Shown: one piece after another, positions 45,008 through 53,617 of the stretch
How positions within the stretch are numbered: the stretch's first letter is position 1
Layout: every line of letters begins with the position of its first letter
Assembly: GCF_000374045.1 (NCBI RefSeq)
Contig: NZ_KB893381.1
Location: forward strand, 158,144 to 222,143
Reading direction: 5' to 3'
Origin: Segetibacter koreensis DSM 18137
GTDB lineage: Bacteria; Bacteroidota; Bacteroidia; Chitinophagales; Chitinophagaceae
Length of the DNA: 64,000 nucleotides
Notes under the pieces: generated by a model
What the model saw: only the letters and a program-made list of their open reading frames with translations
The model's database searches: none
Told to the model about the DNA's origin: nothing
Program-made: the position numbers and the translations under genes

Positions 45008-45272
45008 ATTCCAATTTCAAATTTTACCATACCGTCCATAATTGAGGGGCACCAATACGGGCAGATATTTGCAGAAACTATTGCAAATATTAAAAATATT
45101 ATCTACTTTTCATTGTCTTTACTTCTTCATGGTATTGTGTTCGCCTGTCACTCAATATCCTATTAACACATTTTTGCCAATATACTATCAGACTTACTTC
45201 CCGAAGTTCTACAGAATTTACATGCTTCCCTGCTTTTAAAATTTATTTTTTAAACAACTAAAATATGTTTTT

Positions 45273-48200
45273 ATGAGCCCCTCTGTATTTTCATTCCGAA
45301 CTGCCGTGGGTATGGCAAAGAAAGATTTGATCCAAAAAAAACGATTCGGTCAGTTTCTTAATTGCTTCAAAACCATTTGCATTTACCTGTCCTTCTCGCT
45401 TGCAACATCTGCAACTTCTTTCGCCCAAGACATCCTGGTGGGATTAACGTCCGTTGGTGGCCAAAATGGAGCAGGCACAGCTTTCAGTATAAAAACCACG
45501 GGCAGCAATTTTCTACTTCACCGGAATTTCTTAAATGCAGGATATTCTCCACATGGCGACCTTGTGAAAGGCGCCGACGGTTATTTTTATGGGATGACCT
45601 CTAGTGGTGGAACGAAAGGTTATGGAACTATTTTTAAAATTTCCTCTTCTGGTACGCTAAACATTATTAAGAATTTAGATTATTATACCACTGGCGCTTA
45701 TCCTTACGGCAGTTTAATACTAAACGCTACAGATGGTAGTTTCTATGGCCTCACCTCAAGTGGTGGTGCCAAGGGTTATGGTGTTGTCTTCAAAATTACG
45801 CCCACTGGCACGCTGACCATTATTAAAAGCCTAGATTACTATACCACCGGCGGTTATCCTTCCGGCAGTTTAATAAAAGCTACCGATGGATACTTTTATG
45901 GTCTGACACAAAAAGGAGGTACTGGGGGGTATGGCACTGTTTTTAAAGTTACACCAACCGGTACTTTTACAGTGCTTAAGAACCTGGCCACAACTACGGG
46001 TATCTATCCTTATGGCAGTTTAGTTCAGGGAAATGACGGTAACTTCTATGGCGTGACTTACCAGGGAGGCACAAATAATTACGGTACTATTTTTAAAATA
46101 ACTCCAACTGGAACTCTTACTGTTTTGCACAATCTTAATTATACTCTTACAGACGGATCCAATTCAACTGGTAGTTTAATAAAAGGCAATGATGGTAATT
46201 TCTATGGTTTGACTTACTATGGGGGAAGTAAATATTATGGCGCGATTTTTAGAATAACCCCGGCAGGAAGTTTTAAAGTTTTCGGTAATTTAGATTATTA
46301 TACCACCGGAGGTTACCCCAGAGGCAATCTCCTACAGGGAGCTGATGGTAATTTTTATGGCTTGACTTCGGCGGGAGGCACTAACGGAAATGGTACTATT
46401 TTTAAGGTTACACCCACCGGTTCCATAACTGTTTTACGTCATCTAAAAAATACCACTGATGGCAGTAACCCTTATGGAAGCTTGTATAAGAGTAGCGATG
46501 GTTACTTCTACGGTTTGACTTACCAGGGTGGCACCAGTTATTATAACGGCGGCACTGTTTTTAAAATCTCATCTACAGGTAGCGGCTTTGCCGTATTGGC
46601 GCGCTTCCCGGATGATGCAAAAGGCATATATCCACAGGAAGGCCTTTTACAAGCCAAAGACGGGTATTTTTATGGCACAACGCAGGAGGGTGGCAACTAC
46701 GGCTACGGCACTATTTTTAAACTTTGTACCAGTGGTTATTTCGCTACTGTTAGGTCGTTAGAATTAACCGTCAATGGAGGGCGACCTAAAGGTAGCCTGG
46801 TACAAGGTACCGATGGATACTTTTATGGCACTACCTATCAGGGCGGCTCTAAAGGTTATGGTACTATTTTAAAAATTTCCCCGGCCGGCGCTATTACGGT
46901 GCTCAAACACCTGGATTATTACACAACCGGAGGTTACCCTGAGGGCAGTCTTGTACAAGGCAATGATGGTAACTTCTACGGCACAACTGTTCAGGGGGGC
47001 GCAAATAATTATGGCGTTATTTTTAAAATCTCACCTACCGGTACATTTACAGTATTACGAAGTTTAAGCCCTAATACTGATGGGTACTATCTATACGGCA
47101 GCCTGGTAAAAGGCAACGATGGTAACTTTTATGGTTTGAGTTATGCTGGCGGTCCAGGTGGTTATGGCACTATTTTTAAAATTACTCCAACGGGTACTTT
47201 TACAGTTATTAAAAGCTTCAGTTATTCTGTCACGGGCGGTAACCCTTATGGTAACAGCCTTCTAGTTGGGAAAGATGGCAACTTTTATGGCCTGACCACT
47301 TATGGTGGCACGTATGGTTATGGAACTGCATTTAGAATAACCCCAACCGGCACATTAACAGTTCTGCATAATTTTTCGAATGCAAAGGAAGGCGGTTATC
47401 CAAGAGGTAACTTAGCGCAAGCGTCAGATGGTGCTTTTTATGGCTTTACAAGCCAGGGCGGCACATACAATGGCGGCACTATATTTAAACTTACATCCTC
47501 TAAGGCCTTTACTGTTTTACGTCACTTAAATCCAGCGACAGATGGCGGCACTCCGCTCGGAAGCCTGGTGGTTCAGAAGGCAGATCCCAAAGCTGTTGCT
47601 CAAAGTATAACAGATGGTGAAGATGCGGCAAAAGCGATCACATTAACAGGTATTGGAGGCATACCACTCACGTATACCATAAGTACCCTACCTAAAAATG
47701 GTACACTTACCGGCACAGGGGCTATCCGAACATATACCCCAAAAGCTAATTACGCTGGCAGAGATTCATTTTATTTTACTACTACCTGGGGTTGTCAAAC
47801 GTCTTCTCCTGCAAAAGTGTATATATCAATAACACAGGTAAATGATGCTCCCGTGCTGAATCATATCGGAAACAAGACTGTAGTGAAAGGTTCTAAACTA
47901 ACCTTTACTGCCACTGCCACTGATGTAGATGCGGGTCAGACAAAAACCTACTCTTTGGTAAATGCTCCGTCTGGCGCGAGTATAGGCACAGGCTCCGGCG
48001 TTTTCTCGTGGACACCTGCCACTGCCGGTAGCTTTACCTTTACCGTAAAAGTTACAGATAATGGTTCACCCAGGCTTTCAGACACAGAAAGCATTACAGT
48101 AACCGTTACCAACCCTCCAGCAATAATGGCAGAGAGGCCAATAACTGATACTAAAGTGAATTCAGCAGAAAGAAGGCTAATTGTTACTGCTTCACCAAAT

Positions 48201-48422
48201 CCTTCTCCTGTCTATTTCACCGTCAATTTCAAAAGTAACAATAACGAGCCTGTGAGCCTTAAAATAATAGATGCAACGGGAAGAATAGTGGAAGTAAAAA
48301 GTAACATCGCAGCTAACGGAAGTACAAGAATAGGAGATAATTATCGCGCGGGTTTTTACTTCATCGAGGCGTTGCAAGGAAATGAACGAGTAATGCTAAA
48401 ACTGGTTAAATCAAAGCAATAA
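45273..48422 (+). CDS. T9SS-exported repeat protein with Ig-like domains
   Basis: A 1049-residue exported protein. The signal peptide ends SATSFAQ at residue 52; an internal ATG at 45312 would shorten the unusual N-terminal extension. Residues about 53-770 consist of 13 repeats of about 51 residues (core DGNFYGLT, GGT, YGTIFKITPTGT, TVL) plus partial units at each end, of the TIGR03803 type. They are followed by a cadherin/Ig-like domain (about 775-865), a putative Ig domain (about 868-950, NDAPVLNHIGNKTV, FSWTPA) and a C-terminal T9SS type A sorting domain (ASPNPSP..., LKIIDATGRIV, GFYFIEA). The sorting domain implies secretion across the outer membrane and surface attachment. Ligand unknown. 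It is monocistronic, with its own terminator. Confidence 0.9.
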   Translation: MSPSVFSFRTAVGMAKKDLIQKKRFGQFLNCFKTICIYLSFSLATSATSFAQDILVGLTSVGGQNGAGTAFSIKTTGSNFLLHRNFLNAGYSPHGDLVKGADGYFYGMTSSGGTKGYGTIFKISSSGTLNIIKNLDYYTTGAYPYGSLILNATDGSFYGLTSSGGAKGYGVVFKITPTGTLTIIKSLDYYTTGGYPSGSLIKATDGYFYGLTQKGGTGGYGTVFKVTPTGTFTVLKNLATTTGIYPYGSLVQGNDGNFYGVTYQGGTNNYGTIFKITPTGTLTVLHNLNYTLTDGSNSTGSLIKGNDGNFYGLTYYGGSKYYGAIFRITPAGSFKVFGNLDYYTTGGYPRGNLLQGADGNFYGLTSAGGTNGNGTIFKVTPTGSITVLRHLKNTTDGSNPYGSLYKSSDGYFYGLTYQGGTSYYNGGTVFKISSTGSGFAVLARFPDDAKGIYPQEGLLQAKDGYFYGTTQEGGNYGYGTIFKLCTSGYFATVRSLELTVNGGRPKGSLVQGTDGYFYGTTYQGGSKGYGTILKISPAGAITVLKHLDYYTTGGYPEGSLVQGNDGNFYGTTVQGGANNYGVIFKISPTGTFTVLRSLSPNTDGYYLYGSLVKGNDGNFYGLSYAGGPGGYGTIFKITPTGTFTVIKSFSYSVTGGNPYGNSLLVGKDGNFYGLTTYGGTYGYGTAFRITPTGTLTVLHNFSNAKEGGYPRGNLAQASDGAFYGFTSQGGTYNGGTIFKLTSSKAFTVLRHLNPATDGGTPLGSLVVQKADPKAVAQSITDGEDAAKAITLTGIGGIPLTYTISTLPKNGTLTGTGAIRTYTPKANYAGRDSFYFTTTWGCQTSSPAKVYISITQVNDAPVLNHIGNKTVVKGSKLTFTATATDVDAGQTKTYSLVNAPSGASIGTGSGVFSWTPATAGSFTFTVKVTDNGSPRLSDTESITVTVTNPPAIMAERPITDTKVNSAERRLIVTASPNPSPVYFTVNFKSNNNEPVSLKIIDATGRIVEVKSNIAANGSTRIGDNYRAGFYFIEALQGNERVMLKLVKSKQ
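45540..47543 (+). repeat. Thirteen tandem ~154-bp coding repeats
   Basis: The repeat units start at GYSPHGDL and end before GGTPLGSL. Each unit carries DG-FYG, a GG turn and an IFKI strand. DNA identity between units is only moderate, so the array is old rather than recently amplified. Units 2, 3, 5 and 9 share the LDYYTTGGYP junction and are the most alike. Confidence 0.85.
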
Positions 48423-48443
48423 CTCTTGCTTTTTATACGCAGT

Positions 48444-48473
48444 AAAAATGGCGGCGACTAAACCGCCATTTTT
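48444..48473. terminator. Bidirectional intrinsic terminator
   Basis: AAAAATGGCGG (48444-48454) pairs with CCGCCATTTTT (48463-48473) around an 8-nt loop, with T tracts on both strands. It separates the convergent repeat-protein and glgB genes. Confidence 0.92.
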
Positions 48474-48516
48474 ATTTTTATCATTTTATATAAGGAATAA
48501 GTCATTTAAGTACTTC

Positions 48517-51012
48517 TTACTTCAAAATTATTCCTGCTAAAGGAGGAAGATTTAGCGTAAGCTTGTATGTGTTTTCTTCTGTATCTATAACCTCTGATCT
48601 TACCGTTGGGTTATAAACATCTCCTGCTCCCCAATAATCTTTAGAATCACTATTAAAGATTTCTTTCCAGTTTTTTTTACCTTTTACATTTATTTCAACA
48701 TCGTACCATGGTTGCGGCTTCATGTTTAAAATAACCAGCAGGTCATCCTTTTCCTGGTTGCCCTTGCGTTTATAAACAAGTATGCATTGATCCCGGTGAT
48801 TAAGATCGATCCACTCAAATCCTTCCGAATCAAATTGTTTTTCGTAAAGCGCGGGTTCCTTTTTATACAAGTGATTTAAATCTTTTACACAATGCTGCAG
48901 CAAGCGATGAGAACTTTCACTCAATAAATTCCATTGCAATTCGCTCTTATAGTTCCATTCGCTGGTGTCACCAAATTCATCACCCATAAAGAGAAGTTTC
49001 CCGCCGGGATGAGTGAACATATAAGTATATAGTAACCGCAGGTTTGCAAACTTCTGCCATATATCGCCAGGCATTTTATAAATCATAGGACTCTTGCCAT
49101 GCACTACCTCGTCATGGCTCAAAGGCAACATGAAATTTTCATGGTAATAGTACACCATGCTAAAGGTCAACTGATCCTGGTGCCAGGGCCGGTGTACTGG
49201 TTCTCGTTTAAAGTAATTGAGCGTATCATGCATCCAACCCATCATCCACTTCATGCCAAATCCAATACCTCCCTCAGCAATTGGTTTCGATATTCCCGGC
49301 CAGTCTGTAGATTCTTCTGCAATGGTTTGAACTCCCTCAAAATCCCGGTAAACCATTTCATTCATTTCTTTTATAAAAGCGATTGCTTCGAGGTTTTCAA
49401 AACCTCCCGATTCGTTTGGCTCCCACTCACCTTCCTTGCGACTATAATCTAATCGAAACATAGATGATACCGCATCTACTCTTATGCCGTCAATATGAAA
49501 CTTTTCGAACCAAAATCTTGCATTGCTTATTAAAAAAGATTTTACCTCTCCCCTTTTATAATTGAAGATGTACGAGTTCCAATCGGGATGAAAGCCTTTT
49601 CGCATGTCTGCGTATTCATAAGTATGCGCACCATCAAACATAAATAAGCCATGCGAGTCATAAGGAAAATGTGAGGGCACCCAATCTAAAATAACCCCTA
49701 TATCCTCTTTATGAAAGGCTTCTATCAAAGCAGCAAACTCTTGTGGGCAGCCAAAGCGGCTCGTAGGGGCATAATAGCCGGTACCCTGGTAACCCCAGCT
49801 GCCATCAAAAGGAAACTCCATTACCGGCATAAGTTCTACGTGCGTAAAGCCCATTTCTTTTACGTATGGCACGAGCCGTTCTGTTATTTGCACGTAAGAA
49901 TTATAACTTTCTTCATCATACCTGCTGGGGCGCATCCAACTGGCAAGATGAACTTCATATACTGACCACGGAGCACTAAGCGAATTATGTTCTGCCCTTT
50001 TTTTCATCCATTGTTCATCCTTCCAATCATAATTTGTGTCCCAGGTAATAGAAGCTGTTAAAGGCTTTTTTTCCCAGAAATGGCAATAAGGATCTCCTTT
50101 ATCAATTTGAACGCCGTTATAACCATGAATGTGATATTTATAAACTTCGCCCCCCAACACATCTGGTATAAATCCTTCCCAAATGCCTGATCTGTCAAGA
50201 CGTACAAAAAGAGGATGTGAATGCTTATCCCAGTCATTGAAATTACCAATCACTGTTACATATGTTGCATTTGGAGCCCAAACTGAAAAATATGTTCCTT
50301 TTTTATTCGACACCTCAATCTGTTTGTTACCAAAGTACTGATAGGCATTATATAAGGTGCCGTGTTGAAAATTTGTAATGACGTCGTCAGAGAATAGAGA
50401 ATAATTCCAGACGTTTTTTGAAGTATCGATAAAGGCAGCATCCTCATATTTTTCTTTGATTGGTTGTTGCTCTTTTTCTGTTATGACAGTTTGTGTTTTT
50501 TGGGCCACAGAAGTTGCTAAACCTTCGACTTTTTTAGTCTTCCTGGATTTAGCAACTACCTTGTCTGAAACGATAACTTCGGCTTTGACCTTTGAGACTT
50601 TTTCAACTGCAGGCGCAGATATATCTATCTCTTTTTTAGAAAGAACCCCTTTTTTTGGTAAAGCAACTGCCTTGTTATTCGTAGCTGAACTTTTCTTTAC
50701 AGGCGGTGCCGGCACATCAGCTTGTTTTTTAGCAGCAGAGGCTTTTTTTATTGAAGATGCAGGTAAATCAATTTCTTTTTTAGAAGCTGAAACTTCTTTA
50801 GTTGTCGCTGGCACGGCAACATGTTTCTTAGAAGCTCCAGGTTTTTTTATTGATGCTTCTGTTACATCGGTTTGTCTTTTAGTAGCTGAGTTTTTTTTAT
50901 CTAAAGCTGTGCCCTTATCAGCTTGTTTCTTCGCAACTGGGGTCTTCTTAGCAGTAGGCGTTGGATTGGTTGTTTCTTTCTTTATAATTGGATTTTTCTT
51001 TTTTTCGGCCAT
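48517..51012 (-). CDS. glgB: 1,4-alpha-glucan branching enzyme (GH13_9 type) with basic repeat tail
   Basis: This enzyme makes alpha-1,6 branches in glycogen. Residues about 195-831 are a complete enzyme: N-terminal CBM48-like domain (TYFSVWAPNATYVTVIGNFNDWD), (beta/alpha)8 barrel with nucleophile Asp513 (GIRVDAVSSM), acid/base Glu566 (TIAEEST), Asp634 (LSHDEVVHGK) and a C-terminal beta domain ending LPPLAGIILK. The first 195 residues are an extra tail rich in Lys, Ala, Ser, Pro and Val, with recurrent KK pairs and imperfect 16- and 33-residue repeats (SIKKPGASKK, SIKKASAAKK). It resembles histone H1-like tails and is probably disordered. A second, different branching enzyme lies immediately upstream. 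Confidence 0.94.
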   Translation of the reverse strand: MAEKKKNPIIKKETTNPTPTAKKTPVAKKQADKGTALDKKNSATKRQTDVTEASIKKPGASKKHVAVPATTKEVSASKKEIDLPASSIKKASAAKKQADVPAPPVKKSSATNNKAVALPKKGVLSKKEIDISAPAVEKVSKVKAEVIVSDKVVAKSRKTKKVEGLATSVAQKTQTVITEKEQQPIKEKYEDAAFIDTSKNVWNYSLFSDDVITNFQHGTLYNAYQYFGNKQIEVSNKKGTYFSVWAPNATYVTVIGNFNDWDKHSHPLFVRLDRSGIWEGFIPDVLGGEVYKYHIHGYNGVQIDKGDPYCHFWEKKPLTASITWDTNYDWKDEQWMKKRAEHNSLSAPWSVYEVHLASWMRPSRYDEESYNSYVQITERLVPYVKEMGFTHVELMPVMEFPFDGSWGYQGTGYYAPTSRFGCPQEFAALIEAFHKEDIGVILDWVPSHFPYDSHGLFMFDGAHTYEYADMRKGFHPDWNSYIFNYKRGEVKSFLISNARFWFEKFHIDGIRVDAVSSMFRLDYSRKEGEWEPNESGGFENLEAIAFIKEMNEMVYRDFEGVQTIAEESTDWPGISKPIAEGGIGFGMKWMMGWMHDTLNYFKREPVHRPWHQDQLTFSMVYYYHENFMLPLSHDEVVHGKSPMIYKMPGDIWQKFANLRLLYTYMFTHPGGKLLFMGDEFGDTSEWNYKSELQWNLLSESSHRLLQHCVKDLNHLYKKEPALYEKQFDSEGFEWIDLNHRDQCILVYKRKGNQEKDDLLVILNMKPQPWYDVEINVKGKKNWKEIFNSDSKDYWGAGDVYNPTVRSEVIDTEENTYKLTLNLPPLAGIILK

Positions 51013-51183
51013 ATTAGTATTTTTTAAAAAATAAAGAAAAGCATTTCCTGCATTAATTGAAATAAATTATTTATTATATCTGTCGGTTGCTTTATAAAAA
51101 TGTAAAGATTTTTGTGAAGCTTGTCCTTGTTTTACCTCGGTTTCGGCCACCATCTACCCGGTGTACCCGGCGCAATTTTCACA

Positions 51184-51222
51184 TAATAAAAAAACCCATG
51201 CCCTATAACGACATGAGTTTTT
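51184..51222 (-). terminator. Terminator after the second branching enzyme gene
   Basis: AAAAAC-CATG (51190-51200, one bulged C) pairs with CATG-GTTTTT (51212-51222, one bulged A), and a T-rich tract follows on the minus strand. It lies 20 nt past the stop at 51243, so the two branching enzyme genes are probably separate transcripts. Confidence 0.75.
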
Positions 51223-51242
51223 ATTATTAATATCTTTTTATT

Positions 51243-53252
51243 TTATTTCTTCTTCATAACCAACGCAGTTCTGTTGGTAAGGTAGACGCTTACGTTTTGA
51301 TGTTCGTCTGTTGGATAATCAATACTGTCGTCCACCCTTTCAAATCCTCCAAATTCTTTTTTATCAGAATTAAGTACAATTTGATACGTACCTTTTTCAG
51401 GTGCCCAGAACTTGTAACCGAAAATGGAATTAGCAGGACTAAAGTTAAAAATGAAAATCAGATTACTCCTTTCAAACACTATCACTTTGTTATTTCCGTC
51501 AAGGTGTATCTGTCTTGCACGTTGCGAGGCAAGTACTTGATTTTCCTTAATGATATGTATCATGGCTTTATCCCAGTTAGCCATGTACTGGTACTTGAGT
51601 TCACTGTTATCCACCAGCGACCATTGTCTTCTTGCATAATGATGGCTCCAGTTATTGCCTTCCCGCGGAAAATCAACCCATTCAGGATGACCGAATTCGT
51701 TACCTATAAAATTCAGATAACCTTCACCTCCAAGACTTATAGTAAACAGCCGAAGCATTTTATGTAACGCTATTCCGCGGTCAACTATCAGGTTTGGATC
51801 ATCTAAACGCATGTGGAAATACATTTCTTTATCCATTAGCCAGAAAGCAATGCTCTTATCTCCCACTAGTGCCTGGTCGTGCGATTCCGCATATGCAATT
51901 GTTTTTTCTTTATAACGGCGATTGCTTAGAACGTCCCACATTTCATATATATCCCACTCTTCGTCTGTTTTATGTTTCAAAATTTTAATCCAGTAATCAG
52001 GTATTCCCATGCCTAACCTGAAGTCAAATCCACAACCTCCTTCTTCCGGCTTTCTACACAATCCTGGCATGCCACTTACATCTTCGGCTATAGATAATGC
52101 ATTCTTTTTAAATTCATGAATTACATCATTTGCCAATTGCAAATAAGTAACGGCATCCCAGTCAACACCTTCTTTAAAATATTTATCATAATGATCGAAA
52201 GAAGTATAGCCGTGATGAAAATAAAGCATAGAGGTCACTCCGTCAAAACGGTAGCCATCGAAATGAAACTCTTCCAGCCAATACCTTACGTTTGACAGAA
52301 GGAATTTTTTTACTTCCCATTTGCCATAATCAAATAATTTAGAGTCCCAGCCTTCATGGTAACCCCTGCCGCCACTGTGAAAATACTGGTGATCAGTTCC
52401 ATCAAATTCATTTAATCCCTCCGCAAGATTTTTTACAGCGTGAGAATGTACTATGTCCATAATGGCAGTAATTCCCAGGCTATGCGCTTTATTTACAAGG
52501 TATTTAAGATCTTCAGGAGTTCCAAACCGTGAAGACGGAGCAAAGAAATTGGAAACATGATAGCCAAATGATCCATAATAAGGATGTTCCATTACTGCCA
52601 TTAATTGAATAGCATTGTATCCGCCTTCTTTTATTCTTGGTAAAATTTCGTCGGCGAATTCTCTATAGGTCCCAACCCGTTCATGTTCCTGTGCCATACC
52701 TACATGACACTCATAAATAATAGGTTGCTGAAAATTTTCAGCCAGGTCAAAATTGCTGTCGGTCCATTCAAAGGCTTTTTCAGGGAACCATAACTGCCCG
52801 GCAAAATCATACGTTTCAGGGTCTTGAATTACTTTGCGCATGTATGCGGGAATTCTGTCTTTCGAACCATTTCCAGCTTGTACGTTTACCTTTACTCTAC
52901 TGCCATGTACAAAAGTTTCTCTGTATTTGTCATAGGGAAGAAATATTTCCCAATCTCCTTTATCGTTTCTCTCAAGTTTATGAGAAGTTCTGTCCCAGTT
53001 ATTAAAATCGCCGATTAGGCATAAACCATGAGCTCCCGGCGCCCACTCTCTATAAGTCCATCCATTTCTGTTTTGGTCGAAGTTGATACCATAGTAATAA
53101 TGTCCCCTGGCAAAGTTGAGTAAGCTACCTTCTGCATCCTCAATTTCTTTGCGTGCTCTTTTATAACGCTCAAATCGTTCGTGAACATCATACATGTATG
53201 GATCCAACCAGGAATCTTCCTGGATTATGGCTAGCTTTTCGATTTGGTTCAT
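51243..53252 (-). CDS. glgB: 1,4-alpha-glucan branching enzyme, eukaryote-like (GH13_8 type)
   Basis: A 669-residue branching enzyme closer to eukaryotic glycogen/starch branching enzymes than to usual bacterial GlgB: it starts DSWLDPYMYDVHERFERY and has WTYREWAPGAHGLCLIGDFNNWD. The catalytic residues are Asp337 (FDGYRFDGVTSM), Glu390 (LSIAEDVSGMPG) and Asp459 (ESHDQALVGDK). The C-terminal beta domain is complete. Such GH13_8 enzymes do occur in Bacteroidota. It has its own terminator, and no glgA, glgC or glycogen phosphorylase gene is nearby. The two branching enzymes may act on different chain lengths; this is inference. Confidence 0.92.
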   Translation of the reverse strand: MNQIEKLAIIQEDSWLDPYMYDVHERFERYKRARKEIEDAEGSLLNFARGHYYYGINFDQNRNGWTYREWAPGAHGLCLIGDFNNWDRTSHKLERNDKGDWEIFLPYDKYRETFVHGSRVKVNVQAGNGSKDRIPAYMRKVIQDPETYDFAGQLWFPEKAFEWTDSNFDLAENFQQPIIYECHVGMAQEHERVGTYREFADEILPRIKEGGYNAIQLMAVMEHPYYGSFGYHVSNFFAPSSRFGTPEDLKYLVNKAHSLGITAIMDIVHSHAVKNLAEGLNEFDGTDHQYFHSGGRGYHEGWDSKLFDYGKWEVKKFLLSNVRYWLEEFHFDGYRFDGVTSMLYFHHGYTSFDHYDKYFKEGVDWDAVTYLQLANDVIHEFKKNALSIAEDVSGMPGLCRKPEEGGCGFDFRLGMGIPDYWIKILKHKTDEEWDIYEMWDVLSNRRYKEKTIAYAESHDQALVGDKSIAFWLMDKEMYFHMRLDDPNLIVDRGIALHKMLRLFTISLGGEGYLNFIGNEFGHPEWVDFPREGNNWSHHYARRQWSLVDNSELKYQYMANWDKAMIHIIKENQVLASQRARQIHLDGNNKVIVFERSNLIFIFNFSPANSIFGYKFWAPEKGTYQIVLNSDKKEFGGFERVDDSIDYPTDEHQNVSVYLTNRTALVMKKK

Positions 53253-53617
53253 AGCAAATAAACTTAGTTGTTTGGTACTAAGCTAGCGAGTTTTATTATA
53301 TAAAGCAATCATTTTATTTACTCCGCACAATTGAACTTCAGTTGAAAAACCTTTATACCGGCTTATTCAATAATAATTACTCAAAAAATATGATGAGCCT
53401 ATCGATTGCTTAAATTTTACCCTGCTCTGTTTCAGGAGCAACTAGTTATCAACCTTTTTATGGAAATATTCATTTTCTTAATCTAAATCAATCTAAACAT
53501 GTTTTATGATTTATTCATTCAGCGTTCACCATTCATCATTAGTAATAACCTTTCCTCCTGTTTCTGTAGCCTTTTGTTTTATTTTTTATACTTTCCAATA
53601 CCAATAAAATTGTCTGC
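53253..53617. other. Divergent intergenic region
   Basis: A gene-free AT-rich stretch between the branching enzyme gene and the outer-membrane protein gene. No clear hairpin or full promoter match was found; a TATACTTTCC element near 53587-53596 is a weak -7 candidate for the plus-strand gene. Confidence 0.35.

Noticed and set aside
45042-45239. 65-residue plus-strand open frame between polX and the repeat protein
   Set aside because: Aromatic- and cysteine-rich random-looking translation with no domain, no signal-peptide logic and no promoter; most likely chance.
45540-47543. Tandem repeats considered as a CRISPR or satellite array
   Set aside because: The periodicity is about 154 bp, stays in frame, and encodes a conserved protein motif; no identical direct repeats with unique spacers are present.
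50456-51034. 192-residue plus-strand open frame rich in Phe, Ala and Val
   Set aside because: It is the exact antisense of the Lys/Ala-rich tail of glgB; low-complexity coding sequence often leaves the opposite strand open.
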